NCBI RefSeq assembly: GCF_007754425.1
Contig: NZ_CP037452.1
Span: 4,005,164-4,069,163, forward strand
Direction: 5' to 3'
DNA from: Gimesia fumaroli
GTDB lineage: Bacteria; Planctomycetota; Planctomycetia; Planctomycetales; Planctomycetaceae
Length of the DNA: 64,000 bases
Shown: positions 11,700 through 23,993 of the stretch, piece by piece
Layout: each line of letters starts with the position of its first letter
Numbering within the stretch: position 1 is the stretch's first letter
Program-made: the position numbers and the translations under genes
The notes under the pieces: model-generated
Seen by the model: only the letters and a program-made list of their open reading frames with translations
Databases searched by the model: none
Told to the model about the DNA's origin: nothing

Positions 11700-12626
11700 A
11701 TGAACCCCGCGATGCCAATGATCGATGACCATCAAATTCTCGCGGCTCGTCCCGCTAAAAACCAGGTTTCGCCCGAACTGCCTTATGCTTTTTTAAACGA
11801 AACAGAATATTCTGCGGCAGGCATTCTCACAGACGTCTCAACCATTTTTCTCACAAATCGTGAGTGCCCCTTTCATTGCCTGATGTGTGACCTTTGGAAA
11901 AACACAACAGAAGAAACGCTCAAACCAGGTCTGATTCCGCATCAGATTGAACATGCCCTTTATCGCCTTCCCCCTGCCAGCCAGATCAAGTTATATAACA
12001 GCGGAAATTTTTTTGATCCGAAAGCCATTCCCCAGCAAGACCTCCCGGCGATTGCTGAGCTGACACGCCACTTCGAACGAGTCATTGTTGAAAATCATCC
12101 GTTACTCTGCAATCAGACCTGCACCGAGTTTCAGCAAATGATCGCTGGACAGCTGGAGGTCGCCTTGGGATTGGAAACAATCCACGAAGAAGTTTTAAAG
12201 TCACTCAATAAAAAAATGACGCTGGATGACTTCGCCAGAGCGGTCGAATTTCTTCAAAGCCACGCCATTTCAGTCAGAGCGTTCATTCTGTTGAAACCAC
12301 CATTCATGGAAGAACAGGCTGGTGTGGAATGGGCCATCAAATCTGCAGAATATGCTTTTTCGCTGGGGGTCGAATGCTGTTCCCTCATTCCCACACGGTC
12401 CGGCAATGGACTTCTGGAACAATTGCAAGAGCGCGAACAGTTTTCTCCACCACAACTCGCTTCGATTGAAACGACTCTCGCAGCCTGTTTGAACCTGAAA
12501 CGAGGCAGAGTCTTCATGGACCTTTGGGACCTGGAACAACAGTACCAAACTGAATCAAATCTACATGCCAGACTGCAACGGCTGCGTCAGATGAATCTCA
12601 CGCAGAAAGTTCCAGAGATGAGATAA
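11700..12626 (+). CDS. Radical SAM protein related to the archaeosine enzyme RaSEA (TIGR01210-like)
   Basis: A cytoplasmic radical SAM enzyme of 308 residues. The 4Fe-4S motif is C56-x3-C60-x2-C63 (RECPFHCLMC). Several stretches follow the RaSEA/TIGR01210 pattern in order: YNSGNFFDPKAIP, QLEVALGLETIHEEVL, LNKKMTLDDFARAVEFL, LLKPPFMEE and IPTRSGNGLLEQL. In archaea RaSEA releases the lysine side chain to form the amidine of archaeosine in tRNA. That a planctomycete homologue does the same is not established. ATG 11700 has GAGG 11 bases upstream. It follows the AsnB-like gene by 70 bases and converges on ligA 10 bases away. Alternatives are another C-N or C-C cleavage in a small-molecule pathway. 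Confidence 0.8.
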   Translation: MNPAMPMIDDHQILAARPAKNQVSPELPYAFLNETEYSAAGILTDVSTIFLTNRECPFHCLMCDLWKNTTEETLKPGLIPHQIEHALYRLPPASQIKLYNSGNFFDPKAIPQQDLPAIAELTRHFERVIVENHPLLCNQTCTEFQQMIAGQLEVALGLETIHEEVLKSLNKKMTLDDFARAVEFLQSHAISVRAFILLKPPFMEEQAGVEWAIKSAEYAFSLGVECCSLIPTRSGNGLLEQLQEREQFSPPQLASIETTLAACLNLKRGRVFMDLWDLEQQYQTESNLHARLQRLRQMNLTQKVPEMR

Positions 12627-12636
12627 CCCGCCTGGT

Positions 12637-15677
<3,041 letters not shown>

Positions 15678-15820
15678 CGCAAACGTCCCTCTATTGAACT
15701 CTGAAATTTTGTGAGGTGCCTCACGTTTAATTCTGTTGATAAATTCAGTTTAGAGTATTTCTGATCTATGGCAAACGCTGGACCAGCGTCCGTTCTTCCC
15801 AATTTCATGATACATAGAAT

Positions 15821-17527
15821 TTACTTCGAATCATTGCTCTGAGCCGAGCGATGACCTTTAATATAATACTTGAGGATTTCCCAACGACGAATAATGCCCA
15901 GCATGCGATGCGGTTGCTCTCGCGCTACTACGGGCAGACAATCATAAGACCCCTCACGAAATTTGGTCCATACCCGAGCTAATGAATCATCGGGATAGAC
16001 CACTGTTTCCAGGTTATTCGCCAGGTCTGCTGCTCTCACTAGCGAACCAATCTTAGGATCAAACAAAGTGTTACTTAGATCCTGATACCGGATCACTCCC
16101 ACAACTTCCTCGTTGGGGCCCAGAACTGGAAACGTATTATCATGACTATGCTCAATGAACGAAATCACTTCGTTGAATGTCGCCGTTTGTGAAATTCCTT
16201 TTACATTCTTGCGATACAATTGCTCAACCAGAATCAGATCGGGGGGCTGATCAATCTCGGAAAGCAGACCAAAAGAGACCAGGAACCGTCTGATCATAGA
16301 CTGAAATTCGCTAATCGGATCTCCAGCCGTATGATGAATAGCATTGATCAATGGAACCTCACCAGCACGCAGCACGGATTGTCGGATCATGATCGGCCCA
16401 ACGATTTCAAAAAATACCACCGAGCCCAGAATAATGGTTTGGAGATGGGTTCCCAGCACTTCATCTCTCCCCACCGCTATCGCCGAGAGCGCAATTGCTG
16501 CCCCCGCTTGTGCAAACAAAGTGGTTCCCAACCATTGGGAAACTTCTGGTTCTTCACCACGCATTTTCGCCGGAACCAGGATACCGAAATATTTACCTAG
16601 TAAGCGTAAGGCAATATAGCTCCCACCAATCAGCCCCGCTTCCATAAACTGCTTCGGTTTGAGTTCCACACCATGAATGATGAAGAAGAGGACGCACAAG
16701 AACCCGGTCAGCGGATACAGCTCCTTTTCAACCTTAGGCACCTCTTCCTCTGCCAGTGAGTTCGCGACAGTAAAGCCCATAGCAAGGAATGTCAGCATGT
16801 AAGGTAATTCCATCGTGCGGCATAATCCCAGTGCCAGGGAAATCAATCCGACGAACATGATGATTCGGCGGCTCCCTTTGATGATGGAGCTGCCATAGCT
16901 AATCATGAATCCACCAAAAACACCGATGAAAATAGAACCGAAGATATCCATGCCCAGATGGGCCAGACCCGAAAAGACGGATCCTCCAGCACTGTCGCCT
17001 TTCAAAAAGAGCACGGCGACAAAAATGACTTCGAATGCAATAATGGATGCCAGATTATTCAGCGCCACCAGAATTCCCGTGTACTCGGAAATCGGTCCTT
17101 CCGACTCCATTTCTCGCAGTACCAGAATGGTGGTCGCGGGCGCTGTGGCTATCGCTAACGCACCAAGCAGAATCGCAGCACTTCCCGATTCGCCGACCAG
17201 TAATAATCCAACATAGACGATAAAAAAGGTAGCGAGAATTTCACTTAGCGACAGTGGGAGCACACGGTGAAATAATCGACGCAGGCGCGAGAGGGTAAAA
17301 TGGTTTCCCAGGCCGAATAAAACCAGCGCCATCGCCAGATCTGTCAGCGGCTCCAGCTCTTCAATATGCTTGTGAGGTACGAGATCAAGTAGCGCGGGGC
17401 CCAGAATCACACCCATTAATAAATAGGCGGTCACCTTAGGCAAACGGAACAACTCACCCAGTGTGCCCGACAGCAGACCTGCAGCGAGAAAGATTCCCAG
17501 TGTAAATATGATATGCCACGAGCCCAT
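15821..17527 (-). CDS. CPA2-type cation/proton antiporter with C-terminal CBS domain pair
   Basis: Inner-membrane monovalent cation:H+ antiporter of the KefB/RosB type. Residues 1 to about 390 hold 11-12 hydrophobic segments (MGSWHIIFTLGIFLAAG, AYLLMGVILGPALLDLV, LAMALVLFGLGNHF). Residues about 430-560 form two CBS motifs (FNEVISFIEHSHDNTFPVLG...GVIRYQDL and VYPDDSLARVWTKF...RMLGIIRRWEILKYY), which probably bind an adenine nucleotide and gate transport. ATG 17527 is chosen because AGGAAG sits 7 bases upstream and membrane segment 1 follows at once; a longer frame to 17605 adds a charged stretch. Length 568 residues. Neighbours are not functionally linked. Confidence 0.9.
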   Translation of the reverse strand: MGSWHIIFTLGIFLAAGLLSGTLGELFRLPKVTAYLLMGVILGPALLDLVPHKHIEELEPLTDLAMALVLFGLGNHFTLSRLRRLFHRVLPLSLSEILATFFIVYVGLLLVGESGSAAILLGALAIATAPATTILVLREMESEGPISEYTGILVALNNLASIIAFEVIFVAVLFLKGDSAGGSVFSGLAHLGMDIFGSIFIGVFGGFMISYGSSIIKGSRRIIMFVGLISLALGLCRTMELPYMLTFLAMGFTVANSLAEEEVPKVEKELYPLTGFLCVLFFIIHGVELKPKQFMEAGLIGGSYIALRLLGKYFGILVPAKMRGEEPEVSQWLGTTLFAQAGAAIALSAIAVGRDEVLGTHLQTIILGSVVFFEIVGPIMIRQSVLRAGEVPLINAIHHTAGDPISEFQSMIRRFLVSFGLLSEIDQPPDLILVEQLYRKNVKGISQTATFNEVISFIEHSHDNTFPVLGPNEEVVGVIRYQDLSNTLFDPKIGSLVRAADLANNLETVVYPDDSLARVWTKFREGSYDCLPVVAREQPHRMLGIIRRWEILKYYIKGHRSAQSNDSK

Positions 17528-17719
17528 TCGAACTTCCTGTTCCAGGTGAATTGATTTCAGATACGGGCCGATTATAGCAAAATATATTGCGCGGTCGATC
17601 CTCACATCACATTCGAGACTATAATTTCACTGATTCTAAACCACTATGAGACAGTGAGTTCGAACTTATCTATGTGAATGAGTTTGCTCTCTAGTACGAC
17701 TGAATGTACGAGAAACCAC

Positions 17720-19198
17720 TTAATCAAGATTCATTGTCACTGTTTTGAGTTCCGTATAACTGGCAAGCCCCGCTGCTCCCAACTCGCGTCCGATTCCACT
17801 CCGTTTGAATCCACCAAACGGCGCGGCGGCATCAAACACATCGTAACAATTGACCCAGACCGTCCCTGCCTTAATTCGATCCGCCATCAGGTGTGCCTTT
17901 TTCACGTCACTCGTCCAGACCGCAGCCGCTAAGCCAAAGTGCGTATTATTCGCCCGGCTGATCACTTCCTCGACATTTTTAAAGGGCAGGATACTTAGTA
18001 CCGGGCCAAAGATTTCATCGGTGGCAATCGGCATTTCATCGGTCACGTTGTCAAAGACGGTCGGTTCTACAAAAAATCCCTTCTCTCCAAAACGGGTTCC
18101 CCCTGTAACGCACTGGGCTCCCGCCTCATTCCCTTTCTTTATATAACTCAAGATTTTTTCCATCTGGGCCTGATCAACCTGAGGTCCCTGAGTTGTTTCT
18201 GGATTGAGCGGGTCACCTAATTTGCGTGCAGCCGCTTTGGCAACGATCTTGGCTACAAATTCTTCATGCACAGACTCTTCGACAAACAATCGACTTCCGG
18301 CACAACAACATTGTCCCTGATTAAAGAACAGTCCAAATTCCGCACCAGCAACGGCTGCATCCAGATCACTGTCAGCAAATACCACATTGGGGCTTTTACC
18401 ACCCAGTTCAAAAGTCAGTCGTTTCAATGTCGCCGCCGCATCCGCCATGATGATCTTGGCCGTCGCATCTTCGCCGGTAAATGCAATCTTATCCACATCG
18501 GGATGTTTCACCAGCGCGGCGCCGGCAGTGGGGCCATACCCGGGAATTACGTTGATCACGCCGGGAGGAAAACCAGCTTCCATCGCCAGTTCCGCCATTC
18601 TCAAACAGGAAAGCGGCGTCTGCTCCGCGGGTTTCATCACGATGGTACACCCTGCAGCCAAGGCGGGGGCCCACTTCCAAGCCACCATCAACAAGGGAAA
18701 ATTCCAGGGAATAATCTGACCTGCGACTCCCAGAGGCTCCCGGCGGGTGTAGCAGAAATGGTTGCCACGAATGGGAATGGTGGTCCCCTCAATTTTGTCT
18801 GACCAGCCGGCATAGTATCGCAGACAATCAATCACCAGCGGTAAATCGGCGGCGCGACTGTCACGAATCGGCTTTCCATTATCGAGCGACTCCAAAGCAG
18901 CCAGCTCTTCAATATTTTCTTCAATCAGATCAGCCAGTCGATATATCAGCCGCCCACGATCACGGGCATCCATCTTGGACCACGGCCCCGATTCAAATGC
19001 CGTCCGTGCTGCTTTGACTGCTAGATCGATATCAGCGGCATCCCCCTCAGCTACATTTGCAATCACCTCTTCCGTCGCAGGATTCACGGTCGCGAAAGTC
19101 TTTCCGCTCAACGCATCACGCCATTCCCCGTTAATCAAAAGTTGTGTCTGTCGTATTTGTGGAATGCTTGCAACCGAATCTAGCACGTCTGTCGCCAT
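17720..19198 (-). CDS. NAD(P)-dependent aldehyde dehydrogenase
   Basis: Oxidises an aldehyde to its carboxylate. The 492 residues span the full ALDH fold: cofactor region [21 protein letters not shown], general-base glutamate in [12 protein letters not shown], and nucleophile in [15 protein letters not shown]. The C-terminal [13 protein letters not shown] is characteristic of ALDH1/2-like (betaine or retinal-type) enzymes. ATG 19198 has AGGAG 9 bases upstream. One oddity is that the nucleotide-binding segment reads [12 protein letters not shown] where most relatives have FTGSTEVG. Substrate cannot be told from sequence; neighbours give no pathway. Confidence 0.95.
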   Translation of the reverse strand: MATDVLDSVASIPQIRQTQLLINGEWRDALSGKTFATVNPATEEVIANVAEGDAADIDLAVKAARTAFESGPWSKMDARDRGRLIYRLADLIEENIEELAALESLDNGKPIRDSRAADLPLVIDCLRYYAGWSDKIEGTTIPIRGNHFCYTRREPLGVAGQIIPWNFPLLMVAWKWAPALAAGCTIVMKPAEQTPLSCLRMAELAMEAGFPPGVINVIPGYGPTAGAALVKHPDVDKIAFTGEDATAKIIMADAAATLKRLTFELGGKSPNVVFADSDLDAAVAGAEFGLFFNQGQCCCAGSRLFVEESVHEEFVAKIVAKAAARKLGDPLNPETTQGPQVDQAQMEKILSYIKKGNEAGAQCVTGGTRFGEKGFFVEPTVFDNVTDEMPIATDEIFGPVLSILPFKNVEEVISRANNTHFGLAAAVWTSDVKKAHLMADRIKAGTVWVNCYDVFDAAAPFGGFKRSGIGRELGAAGLASYTELKTVTMNLD

Positions 19199-19394
19199 GA
19201 CGGAATCTCCTGAGAAAATGTTGAGCGAAATAGTTTTCCCCTGATGGAAGGCAGCACTGAGAGAGAATGTTTTAATGGCCTACCCGAACTATCATTCTGA
19301 TAGTTTTCATTCTCGTTCTCAAGGGGAAGATAGAAAAGCGCGCAAAAAAGGCGCAAACAGGAATGAGAGAACAGCAACGGCTGAAAAGTGAATC

Positions 19395-20684
19395 TTAGAT
19401 CGCCCGTAAAATCGCAGCGGCACTTTGACCAAAGGCAGTTCGACTGACTGACATGGCAGTCGGAATCGAAAGCGGACGAGCTTCACCATGCACCACATTG
19501 AGATTACACAATGGGTCAGGAGTTTCGTAATTCAATGTCGCAGGAGTCGCATTGTGGCGGAGTGAAAGAATACTTGCCGCCAGTTCAACAGCCCCGGAAC
19601 CAGCATCAAAGTGACCGAAGTAACTTTTGAGAGCCGTAATCGGAATCTTCGTCGCATCATCACCAAACAGACGGTGATAAGCTCGGGCTTCTACCTGATC
19701 ATCAATCTTCGTGCTCTTGCCATGAGCGTTAATATGGCCAAGCTGACCGGGGTTCAGATTTGCCTGTCGCATTGCAGATTCGATGGCACGAACCAGTCCG
19801 GTATCATTTTGATGATTATTATCCGAAGAAGCACGGCCGTCACAGCCTGCTCCCAGTCCGATCACTTCGGCATAAATTTCTGCACCACGGCGAACCGCGT
19901 GATCATAATTCTCAACAACGAATGCCGCTGCCCCTTCACCGAGAATCGTACCATCACGATCACGGTCAAACGGTCGACAGGCGCGTTTGGGATCTTCATC
20001 CCGTGACAACAGGTCAATCAGATTCTTGCGTGAAAGGTCAACCGGATTGATGTTAGACGTGCAGGCACCAACAATCATACAGTCGACGGCACCACGCTTG
20101 ATCCATCGCATCGCTTCTGACAATGCCAGCAAAGCTGAAGAATCCTGGCTGGTAATGGTATTGTTTGGGCCTTGCGCATTGTGTTCGATTGAAATATGGC
20201 ATGCGGGCATATTGGGAAGCTGTCTCAGCATCCACAAAGGCGTGATCTGCCCCATGACGCCTTCGCCCCAGCGTGTGATTTCAAAGGTATCATGCTCTGC
20301 ACAGTGTTTGACGGCTTCTACCAACTCGTCAGGGGTCGTCGGAATATGACCAGCACCAAAGGATACGCCAAATCGTTCCGGATCAACAACTCCCTCTTTG
20401 ATTCCGGCATTACGTACAGCATCAGAAGCGGCAGAAACACCCAACTGGATGTCTCGCGACATGACCTTCAAGAATTTTTTATTATACAGGTGAATTTCTG
20501 GCTGAAAGTCTTTGACTTCTGCTGCCAGCTTGGAAGGCAAATTTCCATTAGGAAAGGTCTGGAGACGATCAATCCCCGACTTTCCTGAACATATATTCCG
20601 CCAAAATGCATCGATGCCGATACCAATTGGAGAAACAACTCCAATTCCGGAAATCACCACTCGCGTTTGATTTGACCCAGCCAT
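19395..20684 (-). CDS. Beta-ketoacyl-ACP synthase homologue lacking the catalytic cysteine
   Basis: A 429-residue thiolase-fold protein of the FabF/KAS II type (VVISGIGVVSPIGIGIDAFW). The two active-site histidines are kept, H321 in NAHGKST and H358 in SYFGHFDAGSG, with K353. The nucleophile segment, GPN-x4-TAC in active enzymes, reads GPNNTITSQDSSA, so D181 stands where the cysteine should be. It cannot load an acyl chain by thioester. Known cysteine-less relatives are chain-length factors and KSQ decarboxylases (Cys to Gln). No acyl carrier protein or partner ketosynthase is adjacent. Start at ATG 20684, with AGGCTAAG just upstream. A structural partner or a malonyl decarboxylase role is inference. 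Confidence 0.88.
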   Translation of the reverse strand: MAGSNQTRVVISGIGVVSPIGIGIDAFWRNICSGKSGIDRLQTFPNGNLPSKLAAEVKDFQPEIHLYNKKFLKVMSRDIQLGVSAASDAVRNAGIKEGVVDPERFGVSFGAGHIPTTPDELVEAVKHCAEHDTFEITRWGEGVMGQITPLWMLRQLPNMPACHISIEHNAQGPNNTITSQDSSALLALSEAMRWIKRGAVDCMIVGACTSNINPVDLSRKNLIDLLSRDEDPKRACRPFDRDRDGTILGEGAAAFVVENYDHAVRRGAEIYAEVIGLGAGCDGRASSDNNHQNDTGLVRAIESAMRQANLNPGQLGHINAHGKSTKIDDQVEARAYHRLFGDDATKIPITALKSYFGHFDAGSGAVELAASILSLRHNATPATLNYETPDPLCNLNVVHGEARPLSIPTAMSVSRTAFGQSAAAILRAI

Positions 20685-21294
20685 CTTAGCCTGACCCTCA
20701 ATCTCCTACAGCAAAAACAATGCAAATCCATTAACAACATTGTTTCAAACTATAGTCGTAAGATTGTTGAAACTCTCAGCTTAACACTATTGTGCTCAGT
20801 ACCCTGAGAATTACTACTTCAACTGTATTGAGTTCCTTCTCCTCTTTTATTATCGGAAAAAGGCAACCAGAAATCTGAGAGCGATCTCAAACCCAAAGAA
20901 AAAACCCTTAAACTCTAATAATTAAACAGGTTATATGACTATAACTGTTTAGAACTCGCGCTGTCACAAAGACACTGCCTTGCAGCAAAATGAGCCCACA
21001 GAACTTAAGGAAGGTGCTTTTAAAAAGCATGGGTGTGACTGAGAGCAAAACTCCCGTACATTCAGGTTGGAAATCCTTTTCGCAGATTCGAGTGAAATCA
21101 AATCAGGCCTGCTAATATAATTGAGGTCCCCTTCAACCATATCTAGTACCTAACCGATACCAATCGACTAGTATTACACACTTTACACGTCACTTTGTCA
21201 AGCGAATTCCCAAAAATGTTAATTTCTGAGGTTTATCCGGCCTGAAGACCTATTTCACGTTATCTATGGAAACAGGCCTGATTCTGTTTACTGA
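20685..21294. other. Intergenic region with one imperfect inverted repeat
   Basis: This is 610 bases without a credible gene, between the ketosynthase-like gene start and the RidA-like gene stop (both minus strand). It should hold the ketosynthase-like promoter. At 20924-20950 AAACAGGTTATA and TATAACTGTTT pair around TGAC with one bulged G. On the minus strand the stem is followed by an A/T-rich stretch, so it might end ridA transcription, but it lies about 340 bases beyond that stop. Confidence 0.45.
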
Positions 21295-21738
21295 CTATTC
21301 GTCAACGATCTCAAAAATGGCTTCAATCTCAACAGCGACACCTGTCGGAAGCGCAGCAAAGCCGAGTGCACTGCGAGCATGAAAACCATCTCCCGTCTTG
21401 CCATACAGTTCATGAAACAAGTCTGAAGCCCCATTAATCACCAGATGCTGGTCTGTAAAGTCGGGAGTCGAATTCACACAGCCGAGCAGTTTAATCACCT
21501 TTAAACCATTCAGTGTGCCATGCTCGTCTCGCACGGATTGTAAAATTTTGATGGCACAGTCCCGGGCAGCAGCGATCCCTTCTTCCAGGCTGACATTTTC
21601 TCCCAGCTTTCCTTTTTGATCACTCACATGACCTGAGGTCATCAGAAGGTTTCCGGTCTTGATACAGAGATTCAGATATCCAGGCTCAATCGGTTCAAAC
21701 GTAAGACCTAACTCAGCCGCTTTTTGTTCTACAGACAT
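21295..21738 (-). CDS. RidA/YjgF/YER057c family protein
   Basis: Small trimeric enzyme family that hydrolyses reactive enamines and imines produced by PLP enzymes, in the cytoplasm. The 147-residue protein shows the family pattern: MTSGHVSDQKGKLGENVSLEEG, ARDCAIKILQSV, KLLGCVNSTPDFTDQHLVING and the C-terminal HARSALGFAALPTGVAVEIEAI, whose ARSALG arginine is the key carboxylate-binding residue. The C-terminal order places it with longer, divergent RidA subfamilies rather than archetypal RidA. ATG 21738 has AAGGAATG about 5 bases upstream. It follows yraN by about 90 bases and may be read through from the ribosomal cluster. Confidence 0.9.
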   Translation of the reverse strand: MSVEQKAAELGLTFEPIEPGYLNLCIKTGNLLMTSGHVSDQKGKLGENVSLEEGIAAARDCAIKILQSVRDEHGTLNGLKVIKLLGCVNSTPDFTDQHLVINGASDLFHELYGKTGDGFHARSALGFAALPTGVAVEIEAIFEIVDE

Positions 21739-21824
21739 GTCTCATTCCTTCAGTGGCAAACGTGATAACAAAGTAATTCTACGTTAATGTAGAAGGATCT
21801 GTAGCGTTTTACAATCCAGCAGGA

Positions 21825-22229
21825 TTAAGTAAAAAATTGAAACTCACCAGAGGGTTCGAAGGCATTCTGAAAATGCTGAATTTCGGGAGTTGATTTTTCT
21901 GAGAGCCAGAGAATTGAGATGATATCAAACCGGGCCGGTTGATGAAGCAATTGATGCTTTTTCAGGAATGAGCCTGCCAGCCGGGTTAGCTGCATTTGCT
22001 TCTGCTGTGTGACGGCTTCGAAGGGCTCTCCTTTCGAATTGCTTTTTCGAGTTTTGACTTCGATAAACGCAATCGTCTCACCGTCCAGTGCGATGATATC
22101 GATTTCTCCCAGGTCCGTGCGATACTGTCGGGCGAGAATCGAATACCCCTGCTGCTTCAAAAATCGGACAGCAGTACGTTCTCCCTGATCACCCAGCAAC
22201 TTACCAAACCACTTACCTGCCATAGGCAT
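21825..22229 (-). CDS. yraN: YraN/UPF0102 family endonuclease-fold protein
   Basis: Conserved small protein with a restriction-endonuclease-like fold. Seen are GDQGERTAVRFLKQQGYSIL, the acidic LGEIDIIALDG and EVKTRKS (D-x-n-E-x-K core). The molecular role is unsettled. Start is taken at ATG 22229; an ATG at 22223 is equally possible, and a GTG at 22292 falls inside a hairpin and is unlikely. The product of 134 residues matches the family (about 120-135). It follows rplS by about 100 bases, the common arrangement of yraN downstream of the rpsP-trmD-rplS cluster. Confidence 0.9.
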   Translation of the reverse strand: MPMAGKWFGKLLGDQGERTAVRFLKQQGYSILARQYRTDLGEIDIIALDGETIAFIEVKTRKSNSKGEPFEAVTQQKQMQLTRLAGSFLKKHQLLHQPARFDIISILWLSEKSTPEIQHFQNAFEPSGEFQFFT

Positions 22230-22282
22230 GCACTCGAAAAGGGAAGCCGAGATAAAGGAAAACGACGAGTCAAACGTCTGTG

Positions 22283-22314
22283 CCAGAAGCACTGAGAGAA
22301 ATCAGTGCTTCTGG
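22283..22314 (-). terminator. Strong hairpin downstream of rplS
   Basis: A perfect 13-bp inverted repeat (CCAGAAGCACTGA) with a 6-base loop starts 16 bases after the rplS stop. There is no T-run on either side, so it may act as a partial terminator, or protect the rplS mRNA end while letting some transcripts run into yraN. Confidence 0.55.
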
Positions 22315-22329
22315 TGTGTTTCCAGCAGT

Positions 22330-22692
22330 TTACTCTTCGTCTTTTTTCGCACGGCGTTCGGTCAGACGTGTGGCTTTACCAACCCGGTCACGCAGGTAGT
22401 AAAGTTTTGCCCGACGAACCCGACCATGACGTTTGACGTCCAGCTTGGCAATTTTAGGAGAATTGACGGGAAAAATTCGCTCCACGCCTTCACCGGCAAC
22501 GATACGCCGAACGGTGAAATTTTCACGTGTTCCGCTTCCACGTCGGGCGATGATGACTCCACTGAAAATCTGGATCCGCTGTTTGTCACCTTCTTGAATT
22601 AGAGTGTGCACATCGACGGTGTCCCCGATTTCAAACTCGAGTGGTTCTTCACGAAGGCTGGATGCTTCTACTTTTTTCAATAAATCCTGCAT
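22330..22692 (-). CDS. rplS: 50S ribosomal protein L19
   Basis: Structural protein at the 30S-50S interface. The 120-residue product shows the L19 core: [55 protein letters not shown] and [19 protein letters not shown], with a basic C-terminus. Start ATG 22692 is preceded by an AGGACATTG stretch that may serve as ribosome site. It lies 76 bases downstream of trmD in the usual order. Confidence 0.98.
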   Translation of the reverse strand: MQDLLKKVEASSLREEPLEFEIGDTVDVHTLIQEGDKQRIQIFSGVIIARRGSGTRENFTVRRIVAGEGVERIFPVNSPKIAKLDVKRHGRVRRAKLYYLRDRVGKATRLTERRAKKDEE

Positions 22693-22711
22693 GACTCAAT
22701 GTCCTCTGAGG

Positions 22712-22748
22712 ACGTTTCCCGAATACCTGATCAGGCAGTCTGAAACGT
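22712..22748 (-). promoter_or_regulatory. Possible structured leader between trmD and rplS
   Basis: ACGTTTC (22712-22718) and GAAACGT (22742-22748) can pair, enclosing the palindrome CCTGATCAGG. The fold would sit in the rplS untranslated region, close to the ribosome site. Leader structures that control L19 are known in some bacteria, but this one has not been matched to any. Confidence 0.3.
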
Positions 22749-22768
22749 TCTGTTTACATTATTTTAGT

Positions 22769-23470
22769 TCAACTTGAATTTGATTCCGACTCAGTCAAAA
22801 GATCTCGACGCCGCTCGCGAGTTCGTTTCAAACTCTGTTCGTGTCGCCAACGTGCAATCTCTTGATGATTTCCACTTAATAACACTTCCGGAACTTCCAT
22901 TCCACGAAAGTTCTGAGGCCGCGTGTATTGAGGATATTCCAGCAGGCCTGATTCAGAAAATGAATCGTATTTGGCACTGCTTTCGTCACCTAATACTCCG
23001 GGAATCAACCGGATCACAGTCTCTATAATCAACATGGCAGGCACTTCCCCTCCGTTGGTAATGAAGTCACCCGCCGATATTTCCATTGGATCGAGACCAA
23101 TGCGGATTCGTTCGTCGAACCCTTCGTATCTTCCACACAACAATGTGAGTTGCGGTTCTTTTGACAGCTCTTGAGCCAGGCTTTGGTTCAGCGTTCTCCC
23201 TTGGGGAGTCAGCATAATCAATTTACCAGGCTCAGGAATCTGCTCCTGAACGTGCTCAACACATTGAAAAACGGTATCACAGCCAATCAACATCCCCGGA
23301 CCACCACCATAAGGGCGATCATCTACCGAAGCATGTTTGTCTGTGGCCCAGTCGCGAAAATTCCAACGCTGAATCTCAACTAGTTGATTTTGAATCGCTC
23401 GCTTGAGCAACCCCTGCTCAAGATAGCTGTCAAATAGCTCAGGAAACAAGGTTAGAATATCAAATCGCAT
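22769..23470 (-). CDS. trmD: tRNA (guanine-37-N1)-methyltransferase
   Basis: Uses SAM to methylate G37 beside the anticodon, preventing frameshifts. The SPOUT trefoil knot is visible: [21 protein letters not shown] at the N-terminus, [34 protein letters not shown], and [10 protein letters not shown]-type sequence ([19 protein letters not shown]). 233 residues, normal length. Start ATG 23470 with GAGAG upstream. It lies 45 bases downstream of rpsP; the rimM gene usually found between them is missing. Confidence 0.98.
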   Translation of the reverse strand: MRFDILTLFPELFDSYLEQGLLKRAIQNQLVEIQRWNFRDWATDKHASVDDRPYGGGPGMLIGCDTVFQCVEHVQEQIPEPGKLIMLTPQGRTLNQSLAQELSKEPQLTLLCGRYEGFDERIRIGLDPMEISAGDFITNGGEVPAMLIIETVIRLIPGVLGDESSAKYDSFSESGLLEYPQYTRPQNFRGMEVPEVLLSGNHQEIARWRHEQSLKRTRERRRDLLTESESNSS

Positions 23471-23515
23471 TTTGCTCTCTCACAGAGCGGTCCTGTAACA
23501 AATCGACTCAGAAAC

Positions 23516-23899
23516 TTATTCTGAGGGAGTTTCTTCAGTGGCAGCGCCCTCGTCAGAAGCTTCAGCTGTTGCTTCTGCTGATTCTTCCGCAGCTTCTGGC
23601 TCGGGCTCTTTGGGAGCAATCAGAGGTGCTGGCGCAGCCGCTGTTCCGAACTTGTTCTTTTTCACTTTTTTTATCAGCGTCGCAACATTGTCAGAAGGTT
23701 GCGCCCCAACCGACATCCAGTAATCAACACGTTCCATGTTGATTGTCACACGCTTAGATTTGTCAGCAACGGAAGTATCATAAGTCCCGATTTCTTCAAT
23801 TGCTTCACCATCACGTTGTTTGCGTGAATCCATTACACAAATACGATAGAAGGGGCGATGTTTACGACCCATTCTTTTCATACGAATACGAACTGCCAC
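23516..23899 (-). CDS. rpsP: 30S ribosomal protein S16 with acidic alanine-rich tail
   Basis: Ribosomal small-subunit protein. The S16 core AVRIRMKRMGRKHRPFYRI, followed by the IEEIGTYD segment, fills residues 1 to about 85. The last ~40 residues are an Ala/Glu/Pro-rich acidic extension, longer than the E. coli protein (82 residues). GTG 23899 is the start: AAGGAGA lies 6 bases upstream and it gives the canonical N-terminus. An open frame continues to 24076 but lacks support. Product 127 residues. Part of the ffh-rpsP-trmD-rplS cluster. Confidence 0.97.
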   Translation of the reverse strand: MAVRIRMKRMGRKHRPFYRICVMDSRKQRDGEAIEEIGTYDTSVADKSKRVTINMERVDYWMSVGAQPSDNVATLIKKVKKNKFGTAAAPAPLIAPKEPEPEAAEESAEATAEASDEGAATEETPSE

Positions 23900-23993
23900 T
23901 AATTTCTCCTTTTGGAAACGAACTCTTACTTCTTTATGGAAGATACAAATTTTTGCGATATCACTGGAACAGCTTCCAAAACCGTTAGTCCGA

